A stretch of DNA of 64,000 bases from Juglans regia (Eukaryota; Streptophyta; Magnoliopsida; Fagales; Juglandaceae), in the NCBI RefSeq assembly GCF_001411555.2, contig NC_049909.1:19330623-19394622 (forward strand). The letters are read 5' to 3'. Positions 47,785 through 59,884 of the stretch are shown one piece after another. The first letter of the stretch is position 1. Each line of letters begins with the position of its first letter. Made by a program: the position numbers and the translations under genes. The notes below the pieces were generated by a model that saw only the letters and a list, made by a program, of their open reading frames with translations, did no database searches and was not told the DNA's origin.

Positions 47785-47957
47785 GTGAAGGGAGCCCTCT
47801 TCAGTCCACTCATGGGTGGCTGCAGGATTCAATTAGCTGCCGACTCATTCATCCACATGCTGTGTTAAAAGGAGATACCCAGTAAATGAGTGAATGAACC
47901 GGGAGATAAATTGGATCTAAAGCTTCCTGTACTTGGACTGAAGGGAGCTCCCTTTCT
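47785..47957 (+). ncRNA. MIR319 microRNA precursor
   Basis: The 3' arm carries the canonical 21-nt miR319 at 47933-47953 (begins TTGGACTGAAGG, ends GAGCTCCCT). The 5' arm at 47789-47809 (AGGGAGCCCTCTTCAGTCCA...) pairs with it with two or three mismatches or wobbles. The arms are about 120 nt apart. A paired upper stem (ATTCAATT with AATTGGAT, and CTCATTCAT with GTGAATGA) matches the long MIR319/MIR159 foldback known to be processed from loop to base. miR319 directs cleavage of mRNAs of TCP-class leaf and petal growth regulators. Which locus number it is cannot be told from sequence alone. Confidence 0.92.
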
Positions 47958-48110
47958 TGTTATGTTACTTAAATCTCTTCTCTTGATCTAAACTCTTTCT
48001 TTGTTAGTGCTCATTTTATTTCTTAATAATTAAGTCCATGTTTGAATAAAGTGGTTTGCTTGAATTGCTAAAGATAAATATCGTTCACCGATTACTTTTC
48101 CTCTTTCCAG

Positions 48111-48139
48111 ACGCCAAGCACGCTTCTGGTGATGCAGAG
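48111..48139 (+). other. Possible downstream exon of pri-MIR319
   Basis: A 29-nt segment bounded by a consensus acceptor (CTTTTCCTCTTTCCAG) and donor (GAG|GTAAGTT), about 150 nt after the hairpin. Plant MIRNA primary transcripts are often spliced downstream of the hairpin. No transcript evidence is available here. Confidence 0.35.
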
Positions 48140-50813
48140 GTAAGTTACTTAATTATTACTACCTGTTTGACTTGATGTTGAACTTGTTAATTTTAAATTT
48201 GTTAAGTCCTCTAAGATTATCGTTAATTAAGTTTTAGTGGTATTTATCTATGTGGTGAACCAGAAATCTTTACCTTGGAAAGTCGGTAAGAGTAGGCATG
48301 TAGAGAAAGCCTTCTCGCTTTTGTGCATCAACAGATGCCTTGTCTTTTCCATGTCTGTTCGTTTCCTTTAAAAATTGGCTCAACTAGGGTTAAGGTATGC
48401 AAGCTTTAATTAATATATATTAAAAACATCCTCGAAACTCGTTCAATGATGGATGAACTAACCTGCTTTTCACTCGTGTTGACAGTAAAGATTTAGGGTT
48501 TTGTCAAGCGTACATTCAAGCCTGTGTCACCCAAGAGGCGCCTGAGCATGAGATTAGATGCTCGCAATATACGACAATAGCGTCTTGGGTCTTGCTCTAT
48601 TACTGCAACAAGTTCCCAGACATGTCTCCCGGAGGATGCAATTACCGGAATGTCCTCATGTGGTTTCATGTTAGCAGGGAGTGTACTGCTCTCTTTCTTA
48701 TTTTTTTTGTCCATGTTTTCGGTTTGATTGTACCGATAAGTAGGTGGCCTGAATGGAGGATTCTGACGTCGACTTCTCTCCTGAGCTTTACGATTCATGA
48801 ATGTAAGGTTTCTTTGGTACTGTGGCATGAATTGTGGGCCTCAGTTTTTCCATTTGTATGAAAGACGGGTGAAGGATCATTTTCTTGGGCGGACCATACA
48901 AGACGGGTGGTAAGATGGAATTTTCTTTACTTATGAGTTTAGGAAAGGGGTAAACTCTTGAGTTTATGAAGAGGGCCTTATACATTTTTGTATATATGAC
49001 TGGGATCCTGTTCAGATGCAAGAACTTGAGAAAACGTAGGTGGGAATGACTACTCTCTCTCTCTCTCGTGCGAGCTAGCCAAAGGGCAAAGAGGTTTTGA
49101 CCTTCTTTCTTTCATGGAGTGAGCCGAAAAACAAGCACCAACCAACCCCATTGTAGGGCAAAGCTTGTGTAGTACTTTTTAGTTTATTCGAGCTTCACTC
49201 GTAATAATTTTCTTCCCTTCTTTTTATTTTTTCCTTCATGTATCTTTGAGCCTTTGATCTAGGCAAGGGACTAAGTTATGATTCAAATTTATGTGCTCGA
49301 GCTACACAGAAATTATTTGGCAGACGATTTTGTTATAAAGTTGTAAATAAGTTTCTCGATTTTTATTGAAAACTTGTGTTAGCTAGAATGATAAATAAAA
49401 ACAGTTAAAAAGGAAACACAAAACGAACCACGATAAAGCCGACTCTGCCCAAGTATAATCGACTCTTGAGCTTCAGTATCCAGCAACAAGCTAGCTTCTC
49501 TAAATCGATTAACTTCGCAAATGAGAATGTCAGAAAGTGACTCAGTTTTTATCGATGTTTTTAGTATTCTAAGTTATCGTGTCGAAAATAGTGTCCCCAG
49601 ACAAATAATAATTAGTAGGCATGGTGGGATTAATAGACATGGCCTTCTAAGGTGTTAGACATGAATTGCCGCCTTCTACAACCATGCCATTACTACATCG
49701 ATGAAACCCTAGAATATGATCACTTTCGCATGGGAGGAAAAGAGACGAAGTATTTTTATCATGTGGGTTATTACCATCTAAATTTACCAAAAAGTTTGTA
49801 TTCTTCTCAATTCACTGTTCTTGGCCTCATGTGCTAGATCACCTGCCGTTCTTCTTTCTTCTTTTTTCCAAACGAATCTCTGAAGCGAAAAAAATCCCCA
49901 CCTTCAGATGTTACTAGCTAGGAATGCTCCTTAATTTTTTACCTCTCTAAGCTCACAAACGCTATTCTAATTTTGGATACGAGTTTTTTTTCCAGATGAT
50001 CTGTTTCCCACTTTTTTCGAAATCCAACGGCTCTTTTACTCTTGGTATGATTTGATCGTTGCACCATCTTTAACAAACACAAGTGCTATTGTGTTTTTGT
50101 CATTATTGTTTTATAAGAGCTAGCCTTGATGAAATGGTGAATTCTCAACGTGTGTCAGTACACGAGTGGTGATTCAATATATTTTGGTTCTCAAAGCTGG
50201 GATTTGACATGATCTTTAAGGAGTTGTGCAGATTGTTATTAAAATCTCCCCTTGTTGTAAAGTTTCATATCTCCTTTATTCTCTGGGGCCTGGATGTTCC
50301 GACCCATTTGGAAAAGGTTTAGTGTGAATAAATTGGAGTATCTTCTTAATAGAAATGCATGTCTTGTCCAGCATCATCTTTACATATCAAACAAAATTGG
50401 GTAGTTGGAGATCGAGGAAATGGGTGGACGATTGTTGTTAATCATGATTGTAGATTCAGCTTAAAAACTATATTTTACTCCCAGTGCGTTCCTATTTCCA
50501 CCTGAAAAATCTGTGGCAGCTGATAATCTACTGGACTTAACTAGGGTTTGTTGCTAATAAAGAAGTACAAATTAGGACAGACACTGCAATATCCTAGAAA
50601 AGGGCAACATCATGCATGCATGCACTGCAATTAATGATGATCAGTCATGTCTTCTTTGGTATAAAACAAAAACCACAAATAATTACTGGTTTGATAACCT
50701 ACAAATTATATAAGAAAATGAGCAACATCCATAAATATGTGCATCTATGTTAAAATAGGGGTGCTGTACTCGTAAATAAATTACAAATTAACGTAATTTT
50801 ATATCATTTGTTT
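48140..50813. other. Spacer with one minus-strand frame of unknown origin
   Basis: A minus-strand frame at 48493-48828 (111 codons) is Arg/Asn-rich and contains WELVAVIEQDPRRYCRIL. I do not recognise it. It has no partner exons and may be a gene fragment. The rest shows only short frames, CT repeats (49051-49065) and AT-rich sequence. Confidence 0.35.
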
Positions 50814-51057
50814 AAGGTCCATTTGAATTCAGGGATAACATAAAATAATTTTAGATAAAAGATAAAAATTAAAAAAAAAATATTATTAGAATATTATTTT
50901 TTAATATTATTATTATTTTAAGATTTGAAAATGTTGAATTGAGATTTAAAAAAGTTGAATTATTTATTATATTTTATATGAGAATTTGACAAAGTTATAA
51001 TGATGAGAATTTGACAAAATTGTAATGATGAGATGAAATATTTTTTGAATCCAAAAT
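50814..51057. mobile_element. TIR MITE, AT-rich family copy 3
   Basis: Left end AAGGTCCATTTGAATTCAG, right end TTTTTTGAATCCAAAATAAG. The order of AT-rich blocks is as in 29364-29567. The GAGAATTTGACAAA(G/A)TTATAATGATG segment is duplicated in tandem inside it (about 50981-51028). Non-coding. Confidence 0.5.
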
Positions 51058-51549
51058 AAGTAATTCATTTTATGATAAAAATAATTTTATAATCTAATGT
51101 ACAATATTAAATTACATTATTTAATAAAATTATTATTGTATAATCAATTTGTTGTTAAAATAGATTCATTTCTTCCCCCTTAATGATTAATGCTTCAAAT
51201 AGACGAAAGAAATACTGTTGCTTCTGCATCTCTATCATCTGTAGCAAACTGATCTCATGGTTTTCTTCTGTATAAGTAGTAGTACTTGACTCGAGAGGAA
51301 TTAAACAGGTTTGGTAAAAGCAAACACGTGAGAGACGCGTACAAAAGCAACATATTTTTAATTCCGAAATAACATTTACCAAGATCTTATGATCTTCAAG
51401 ATACAGATTGCTTTGGGCCAAAAATAAAAATTCAAAGATATGATCATTGCTTGTGGGTTATAGCTAAAGGAATCGTATCTTTATATTATTGTATTCTATA
51501 TATATTAACTCTTCTTTTACTTCCAAAAGCTCGTGTTTTCTTAAGTATT

Positions 51550-51687
51550 CACTACAAGAAAAATAGATTTTTATGACTATTTAATTACGATAAAAAGATT
51601 ATTTGTGATCAAAACAGATTTATTTTAACTGTAAATAATCATTGCGCTAGAATTAACTGGTCACAAATAAACAGTTTTCTTATAATG
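51550..51687. mobile_element. 138-bp CACTA-like MITE, copy 2
   Basis: Ends CACTACAAGAAAAATAG and, inverted, CATTATAAGAAAACTG. A 3-bp duplication att flanks it (51547-51549 and 51688-51690). It contains CACTA-style ends but no coding sequence. Same length and interior motifs as 41536-41673. Confidence 0.75.
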
Positions 51688-52524
51688 ATTATACGTGATG
51701 ACGGTAATAAGAGAATGTGAAACTTATCGGAGTTTCTTCTAAGATATTCGTTTCTGGTTGCACGTCGTACAAAAAGGAAAAAATTTGTTAGAAGGTACGT
51801 ACTAGAATCAATTGCCACATAATCGTATTGAATTATTTCGATTATTGAATTATTTTATTCTCAAATCAGTATATAGATCAATATATCATTTACATTTTTA
51901 TTTAAATAATAAAATTTAATTTGTATGATTCAAACTCTAAAATTTATTTTCTTAATTAAATTATATCATATAAGTACTTTACTAAATATATTCTATACAC
52001 CAACTTGAAAATAAAATCTTTCTATCACATTACTGGCCAAGATCATCAATACGTAATATATGATAATATTAAATTATAAATAATTTAATGATAATAATCA
52101 TGAGCAAGTTTTCATGATTTAAAAAAAAAAAAAAAAACAAATATAGAACTGCAATCTACACATTTTTCATCCCTATTTCATGACACTTGGCAGTCATGCA
52201 AAAAGTTGTTATACAAAAGATTGCACTTGACCCTTAAATTGGGGAAATTCCCATGTTTGAATGGCTCGGGAAAGGTCCTACACTCGTCATATAATCTGAA
52301 ACTTGCAAGATAAGGCACGTACAGTACTGTGTCTTCAATCTGTTTTATAACCTAATGCTTTACTCAAAATAGGTGCGTGTCTCCATGCAGCAGGCCAGCA
52401 TGATTGCTAATTTGCTACAATGATAAAGGTCGCCTAAAATCTGCTTAATTTACCCTATATTAAGGGAAGGAAATTTATAAGTGCCCTCATCCAACTTTAG
52501 AGATTTAAATATGATAATATTACC

Positions 52525-52556
<32 letters not shown>

Positions 52557-53352
52557 TTTGATGGCATATATGTATGTGTATGTGATTTTCGACTCACCAT
52601 TATATCGAGATTGATTATCATTTTATTAAGCACCGTCTTTGACAATGTACCTTACTTCTTTGCTCCATCTCCTCTAAAGACCCGCTTGCTAATATTTTTA
52701 TTAAATCTCATCTATCCGGTCTATTTTGTGATATTGCTTCCAAACTCAAATTGGTTAATTCCCTTGATGGAGGATGTTGATTTTATATTACTTTAATTAG
52801 AATACTTCCTTATTTCAATTGGTCTCATAAATAAGCACTTTCACTATACATAATATCAAAAATAACAGAATTATCCTTCACATTCCATTTTCACTTATTT
52901 TTATCATTCCCCTTTTTCTAAAACTTCCGGGAAAACCCTTCTCCTTAACATATATCTGAGCGTTTTCCAAGAAACTTCATTTAAGGATAGAATGATTGAA
53001 TAAACAGATGTATTTACAGGGATGACTTGTGATTATCGCAAAATCAATTATAACCATTTTCACAAAATGCAAAAATATATATTTCCACAAAAGTTTTGTC
53101 AAAAATCTCAATGAATGCTGTGCCATTTTTTTTTTTTTTTTTTAGGCAGAGATTGACTGTTGTTGGCAAATGTGGGTCCTTGCCAAACTATTTAAACCCT
53201 CTATCCAATGCAGTATTGTTCCCTAAAGTGCGAGGAGTAACAAGAAAGAAAATCTGAAGCTGCTGGGAAAATTGGTTCAATGTCTTCGGCTAAAGTTGGG
53301 GGTTCCTGCCAAACTATTTCCAAGTTCAGTACTTTGCGCCGCATCAGAAAGC

Positions 53353-53404
<52 letters not shown>

Positions 53405-53461
53405 ATGATTCATGCAGGTTATTATAAGTACCAAAATATGCTGTATAGAATAAGCTAAAGA
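51688..53461. other. AT-rich spacer with microsatellites
   Basis: Contains A runs at about 52120-52136 and 52525-52548, a T run near 53128-53144, and a 44-bp TA microsatellite at 53358-53401. A few short frames have no known domain. Confidence 0.5.
53358..53401. repeat. (TA)n microsatellite
   Basis: An uninterrupted dinucleotide run of 44 bp. It is the longest simple repeat in the window apart from the TA run in U3 near 24550. Confidence 0.95.
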
Positions 53462-53925
53462 AAAATTTTACTCATAATCTCTATACTATACACCACACAT
53501 AATTTTTTATCTTTTAACTTTTTCTCATAGGAAGTATGTGGTATGAATAAATCTTCTTATCAGTTACTATTCACTACCCCCACACCCCACACCTTATGTG
53601 GCAAACTGGATTGTGAACCGATTCTTGCCCCAACCCCTCAATCTCGATCCCGCTCAAAAGAAGCTAGCACGATGAGAGAGCTTGAGAAGAGAGAGGTTGA
53701 AGAGACAGAGCTTGAGGAGAGAGAGAGAGAGAGGTTGAAGGTAATGAGTCTTGACATATAAAAAAAATTGTCAGGTGTAGGGTGTGAGAGTGAATAATGA
53801 CTGATGTATAGCAAAACTCATGAGATATAGAGATGATGAGTAGAATAACTCAATTAGTTTGGTAGAAATAAAATAAAAAAAATATGATGTATAGTGTATG
53901 AGATGATGAGTATCAAAGCTCATTG
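53462..53925. mobile_element. Two nested TIR MITEs
   Basis: The outer inverted repeats are at about 53464-53512 (TACTCATAATCTCTATACTA...) and 53868-53925 (complement TACTCATCATCTCATACACT...). Inside lies a second TIR element at 53548-53816. Its ends, CTTATCAGTTACTATTCACT and, inverted, CATCAGTCATTATTCACT, match the element at 57359-57487. The inner copy carries a GA-rich insertion of about 140 bp that the 57-kb copy lacks. A short frame across it is not a gene. Confidence 0.55.
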
Positions 53926-55627
53926 ATATTATTCTTTACAGGACAATGATACTTAACAATACCCTATTTCACAACCATAGACTCATAGTCAATTATCAAC
54001 AAAAAATACCATTTTTTTTAATTTTTAATTTTTTGTATTATTTTTTAAATAACACTACTCATTTGCTTTACATACTTGAAAATAAAATAATTACATTAAT
54101 ATTTGATCAGTAAAATATTTAAGATCACGAGTAAATATTTAGGTTAGTAAAATAATAAAAATTAAAAATAAAAGGGACGCCCCATGCACAGTACTTGCGT
54201 CATTAGGTTTTTAAGACCACGAGTTTTTAGCTTATAGCTTTTAAACCTAAACTTTGGTTAGATTGAATTAAAGACTCATCTCCACTTTTCATAACTTTCT
54301 TTTTATAATGATTTAATTAAAGTCCCATTTTAATCAGATTTGTGACATGCGTTTAATTTTAATACGTATTTTGATTATATGTCATAATAAGTGTTTTGTC
54401 TTTTTTTTTTTTGGTAAAATTTTATTTATTTTCCTTCAATTCTGAGGCCAACTCATGGGGGTAGGACTTCACTAATTAGATATATATTTGTTCTTTGTTT
54501 GTATATGGGTAGTGTATAGAGTTTTCCTTCAACCATCTGAGCTACTACGAAATTTCAGGCAATTTACGTTGAATTTCAGTACCTTCATGTGAAGAGAAGA
54601 TTGTAGCCAGTGGCATTAGAGAGAATTCACTTCTCGCCATCTCCTCAAAACGTCACGCATTGATGATGTAATAAGATAAATGTTGTTCTTTATGTTTATT
54701 TTTGAGATCTTCAGTCATGCCAGCTGACGTGTCATGTTTTAAGTGACTTTTCATTAAAGTATTGACCTATGAAGCAATTTAAAATAGATATAATATTTTA
54801 TTTAATAAAAATAAATCTATAAACTGATGTAATTTGATGCGGTACGTTAGATTGTAAAGTTATTCTTATTATAAAATAGATCTAACATATTATATAAAAT
54901 CACATTAATTTATAAATTTATTTTTATAGAATCTCTTTATTCTTATAATATTTCTCTTTAAAGATGCTATATCAACGACTTAGTATGGTTGGTAAATGTA
55001 ATAAGTGGCCACATCAGAGAAGGCAGAAGCGCCATGCCTCCACACCGACCAACCCAACTATCTGTTCAACACTACAGAGATGGTTATTCTGGAATCCACT
55101 TTAAGAAATCAAATGCAGTGTCCACCAATTTTTTCCTTCTCTTATGAATTGAACGAACCTTCCTTGCTCATTTGGAATGGTGGCATGGAATTTTATATGC
55201 CAGATGCAGTTTCGTTACGTAGAACTGGACAATGAATTAAGACGGATCAAATTAATCAACTAGATTGAAAATTGAAAAATGGGTTATGCATAAACGTACG
55301 AGATGAGAATTCCATAAACAGGCAAAACAGAGCAGCCCTGCTGCCAAAAAGATCAAGAAACGAAGATTTGTTTTACTCAATCCCCCCAAAAAAGAGATCA
55401 AGAAAAGCATTCTTATGGAGATCTTGGATAATTAAAAACCCATATGCTCATGTCCAAGTCACTTTACAAACTATGTACGGCTGTAATAAATTTGGATGAA
55501 CAAAGAATCCAAAGAAAGGTGAAACACCTCTTGCCTTCACCATGGCAGCAAAAGAGTTCAAGATGCCACAATAAAGCTCTTAGCGGCTTTATTTGCTAGA
55601 ATTGGAAGAAGCCATTTCTTCAGCCCC
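53926..55627. other. Spacer downstream of the VOC gene
   Basis: AT-rich sequence up to about 54960, then more mixed sequence. The last few hundred bases are likely the 3' UTR and flank of the minus-strand VOC gene. Small plus-strand frames at 55005-55499 have no recognisable domain. Confidence 0.4.
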
Positions 55628-57024
55628 TTAAGCCGGTTCATGAAGGCCTAACATGTGGCCATCAATACATCTCATGGATGCAACCTGATCCCGAGAAAAT
55701 ACACAAGACCTTGTAAGATACTGGATAGACTTCAAATTAAGCAGAAGATGTCGATAGAGATTAAGGACATTACCTTTCCATGGATTTCATATTTGATGGG
55801 ACCATCTAATTCAGCTCCTAATGCCATCAATTTTGTCACTGTACTGTTGATGTCAGTCACTGTGAATGATAGAAGTGAAGAGTATCCGTTCTGCGCGATA
55901 TGGTCACTGTGAAAATGGATTAGCAGCTGAAATGTTCAACAGCGTCTCTTTTGAAGTTAGAATCTTGTGAAGTAGTTTTTCCCACTCCTTGTATCAACTA
56001 TAACTTAAAGAACTTGTGAAACCAGAAAAGAGGCCAAAACTATTTTGTACCTCATTGTGAATAATAAACAAAGAAAAACCAGAAGCATGACCAAAATTAT
56101 GCAGAACGTATGGATTGCAGGCTATGGACATTCAGATTGCTTTGAAAGTTGACACGTTAGTTTTGTATATAAAGTGGCAGGCGACATGGTTAAACACCAT
56201 ATTACATCACCAGAAGAGTTTTTAAAAAGATTATCATGTTAGCCAAACTGTATGAATTTCAAGTACCTAGAAGAGTTCTTGAAAATACGAGAGCCCAGGT
56301 AAAACTCATTTATAAGTTAACCGGTCAAGAAGTATACCGCCCAAACTGAATCAATTTCAAGTAGCCATTTGAATTCCCCCTCCCCTCTATTTTCCACACG
56401 CACAAGGAGGATAAACTTCATATCCATGATTAGATCAACACAAGCATTAAAGCAGCAAATTCACAAGAAGCAAAAAGTTCCTATAACAACATACCTAACG
56501 AAACATTGCAAATCAATCATGTGTCCTACGTATTGGCTACTACGTGGAGGGAATATTTTTCGATATAACGTGCAACTCTTAAAGGAAAATGTGTATACAC
56601 TGATTACAGCATGCGGGTTTAAAGCGCAGCAAACAAGTTCCATTAAAATATATGTGTTGTATTACATTCCAGATGACAAAAAGTGCAGTGATAACCATAG
56701 TACCAAAAGCAAATCGATGGATAAAACGCTCCAGCCTACCCCTTAGTCACCAAATTGAAGTAAACAGAAGTTATAATCCTGTATCTAGTCTTTTGTGGGC
56801 AATTCATCAAGCACAATCAACGCATTGGGTACAAATAAGGTAATGTGAGCATTGAATTACCTGGGGGATTGCATGAGGCCGAGTTTGAGAGGACCGGATT
56901 GGAGTTCGGCCCAACGGAGAGTGCAAACGTTGACGGTGAAGTCCAATCCCTCCGAGTAGAAACGAGCCGCTTTGGGCACGTCCTTGTGCAGCTGTAGTAA
57001 CCATCTAAACGACACCGCCGCCAT
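55628..57024 (-). CDS. Small VOC/glyoxalase I-like protein
   Basis: Three exons on the minus strand: 57024-56861, 55906-55774, 55684-55628. All introns are GT-AG (phases 2 and 0) and the join gives 117 codons plus TAA. The product opens MAAVSFRWLLQLHKDVPKAA and continues with RFYSEGLDF, RWAELQSGPLKLGLMQSP, GYSSLLSFTVTDINST, ALGAELDGPIKYEIHGK and CIDGHMLGLHEPA. This is the beta-alpha-beta-beta-beta plan of the vicinal oxygen chelate fold, as in a conserved family of small plant 'glyoxalase/lactoylglutathione lyase family' proteins. The metal site and substrate are not established for this family, so true glyoxalase I activity should not be assumed. The 5' leader has a CT repeat (about 57028-57050). 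It looks intact. Confidence 0.9.
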
Positions 57025-57358
57025 CTCCCTCTCTCTCTCTCTTTCACTCTCGCACGCACGCCGCACACAGTCACAGAGTCACAAAGGTCAACCCAATCAT
57101 CCGAATGCTCTATACCTAGTAAATGGGCTGACCACCATGGAAACGGCTTGCCGTTGTTGTGGGATATAAAGGCACGTCGTCTGCTCGATGTAGCCTCTAC
57201 ATGCAAACGACCTGCTCGAGTTATATTGGTTCGAGTTGAATGGGCTTAGCTTTTGATCCTTCAAAAATGGCGCATCAATACATTTATTTATTTATTTTTA
57301 TATCAACCAAAATCCTCTTCTTGAAAAAGATGGATTTTTCTGGTCTAAATAAAGTAAA

Positions 57359-57487
57359 AAATTCTTCTCATCAGTTACTATTCACTGTCTCACACCCCAC
57401 ACCTTATGAAAAACACATCCACATCCTATGAAAAAAAAATTGTAAGTGTAAAATGTGACAGTGAATAATGACTGATGAGTAGAATTT
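57359..57487. mobile_element. TIR MITE, second copy of the 53548 family
   Basis: Inverted ends AAATTCTTCTCATCAG and, complemented, AAATTCTACTCATCAG. They pair over about 30 bp (CAGTTACTATTCACTGTC against CAGTCATTATTCACTGTC). 129 bp, non-coding. It is uninterrupted, in contrast to the 53548-53816 copy. Confidence 0.65.
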
Positions 57488-58412
57488 ATCTATACTAGAA
57501 ATTGATCAACATACAATATTTTCCGTAATCATATTTTAAATTACATTTAATATATGATTGACAAAAAGGATTTGTTTGTTTATCATTACTTAAAATATAA
57601 TTATATACACAAAATTCCATCTTTTATAGGCATCATTAAGAACAGTCGCAACATTAGCATTTGTGATGGTAGCAGAAGGAATGCGCAATGGCCCGCCCAT
57701 CTGGATGTTAATTATCAAGTCACATGGGGGAATTCATTTGCGATTGCCACTGTGACACCTTAAGAAAGGCAACCGGACGGTACTTTCACAACTCAAAAAC
57801 TTGCTTTTTTGGGCTACAAACAATCCCAGTCTGCTTTGAGCTTCTGAGGTTTTATCTGTTGAACCTAATCATAGAAAAGCATTAAAATGCTTCTTGACCT
57901 GCTTAATAACCTTTCAGAGGAGACTTTCGTATACAACAACTAGTTATGCGTTTAGTCCCCGATCCAGAATATTAACCAACAAACCGAAAATAATTAGAAA
58001 GCATTTGCATAATTTGGAGATCGCTTCCACCAAATGCACCCACGAAAAAGACTTTCCATAATAAGTTATGCTTGTGCAAACGTGGGACAGACAGATATTG
58101 GTGATGACTACCTGGGATGAATGCATAAAGGCTGAAAGTATTTACTCAAAATTGCAATGGCTCCGAACTTATCCATGTCTGTAGTAACGTTACACATGTA
58201 TATGCATATTGAATTACAAAATAACAAAAGATAGGATGGAACCATGATCATTGAAAAAACAAAGGGAGATTCAAAATCAGAAAAAGTACTGCAGCCTATT
58301 CACAAGCTGCAAATTCCCGACCAGCAAGGCAGAACCATCCAATGCCATTGGCCTTGATAGGAAGCTTTTAGAGTCTCTTAAAACTTTAAGCCAACAACTA
58401 AATTATGGAAAC
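57488..58412. other. Spacer between the VOC gene and the disrupted gene
   Basis: A moderately mixed segment at 57630-57770 has an open frame (DGSRRNAQWPAHLDVNYQV) without recognisable domain. The part from about 58100 to 58412 is probably the 3' UTR of the minus-strand gene that ends at 58413. Nothing else is supported. Confidence 0.4.
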
Positions 58413-59186
58413 CTATGAGAAATGTTTGAAAGCTTTTAAACGAGAGCGTGGACCCTTTGACCTTGCTTCAAGAAGCTTTGCTTTCAATGTGTTGTCCTTC
58501 AAGCGTAGAGGCAATATTGAAGAAGACGTGGATGCATCATGATCTAGAGATGTGAGTTTTTCCATCCGTTGTCGTACTGGACTTGCCTGATTCCTCCATC
58601 CAGAGTTACTGCAGGAAGCCTCACCATAATTACTGTCAGGATTTAAGTTCCCACCATCTGACAATGTGAGTTGACTTCGTAAAAGGTTATCAACTGTGTA
58701 ATTTGAATTCATCACATGGATTTCATCATGTTTATTCCTATTTCGGTAACAGCTATCTTCAGTTGGCTTCCCTTCTGTATTTTTACACTCTACTGTATCC
58801 CCTACTTGTGACTTCTTATTTCCAGTACATGGCATAGCCCGATCCATCTGTTCTTCAAACTTAACTCGCAAGCTGGGTGGAGTACGACTTTTTACTCATT
58901 CATGAGAGAAGGTTTTTTTCTTCAATTCATGTAATTTCACTGCTTCATCAATATGACCATCTATAGCTTCATCTTCATGTGATTTTAAGTCATTGTTTCT
59001 AGGTTTGTTTAGCTCAAAACAATGCGAATCGCTGTCTAAAGAATCTCCTTCATCACCCATGTCCTGACGTGCACACAGAGCCTCATTCAAAGGGACAGAC
59101 TCAAGTGACTTGCGGCAATCCCTTGGAACCAGATTTTCCATACTTTTATTATTGAGGCGTTTAGATTGAAGAACGGTTTCTATTTC
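58413..59186 (-). pseudogene. C-terminal exon of an unrecognised gene, cut by a Copia insertion
   Basis: A single minus-strand frame runs from the Copia edge at 59186 (...EIETVLQSKRLNNKS) through MENLVPRDCRKSLESV (59141) to a TAG at 58413. It has one in-frame TGA at about 58896 between KKKTFSHE and VKSRTPPSLRVKFEEQMDRA. It is hydrophilic and Ser/Asp-rich, with a basic tail (LKAKLLEARSKGPRSRLKAF). About 250 codons are visible. The upstream part must lie beyond the Copia element, outside this window. I do not recognise the family; the low-complexity charged tail would suit a cytoskeletal or nuclear protein, but that is a guess. The Copia insertion and the stop indicate a dead or truncated gene, unless the stop is spliced out. 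Confidence 0.6.
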
Positions 59187-59813
59187 TGTTGTAATAAAAG
59201 TATTCTTGGAGCAAGAACACCAATAATATCAACACGTACCAAGGATGAATCAAAGAAAAATATTTGCAGTAAATGCACCAAATCTGAAAAGAATAGAGTA
59301 GAACGAAAATACTAAGAACACAAGGATTTAACGTGGTTTGATCCTTTCGGATCTACATCCATAGGGGGAACTGGCCAGAGATAATCTTATTGAAGCTTCA
59401 AATCGAAAGGCTGTACAAGTTACAAGATTCAAGTCATCAATATGACCTTAACTCTCTCAGATTACTCACTGATTTACAAGTTTCTCAAAAACCCCTTTTC
59501 TCTATCTCGAAGCCTCTCTCTCTGTAATGTATCCGCCTTTGCCTTATTCTCTCTTATCGCTACAGTATCCATCGCAAGCCTTTTATAAGGCTGGGTAATA
59601 CAAGAAGCCCTAATTCATTTGATCAAAAGACGTCTGGCCATCTAATAGCCGATGGATCCCAAAAGAGTAATGAATCAGAATTACACAAAAGGACAAAGAA
59701 GAACAAAGAATACGTGGTCACTTCTTTGACCTTTAGTTACAAGGCTTAACTAATAAAGAAACAATTACAATTTTAACATTGTAAGAAGCAAATTAATGAC
59801 ACATTGGTCATCA
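59187..59813 (-). repeat. 3' LTR of the right-hand Copia
   Basis: 627 bp. On the minus strand it runs TGATGACCAATG...CTTTTATTACAACA, with TG..CA ends. The TGTTGTAATAAAAGTATTC edge (plus) occurs again at 63872. The base run atttc outside its left edge is the candidate 5-bp target duplication; its partner lies outside the window. Confidence 0.9.
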
Positions 59814-59884
59814 ATCTCCACCTTGTCATCAATTTGATTTCAAGATTTCCCATCTCTGGCCAATTCCCACCTTTAATTCCCTGG

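Noticed and set aside
53201..53434. Minus-strand frame with a long Ile-Tyr repeat
   Set aside because: It is simply the (TA)n microsatellite read as protein.
56369..56746. Plus-strand frame of 125 codons in the VOC gene region
   Set aside because: It lies within the first intron of the minus-strand VOC gene and has no recognisable features.
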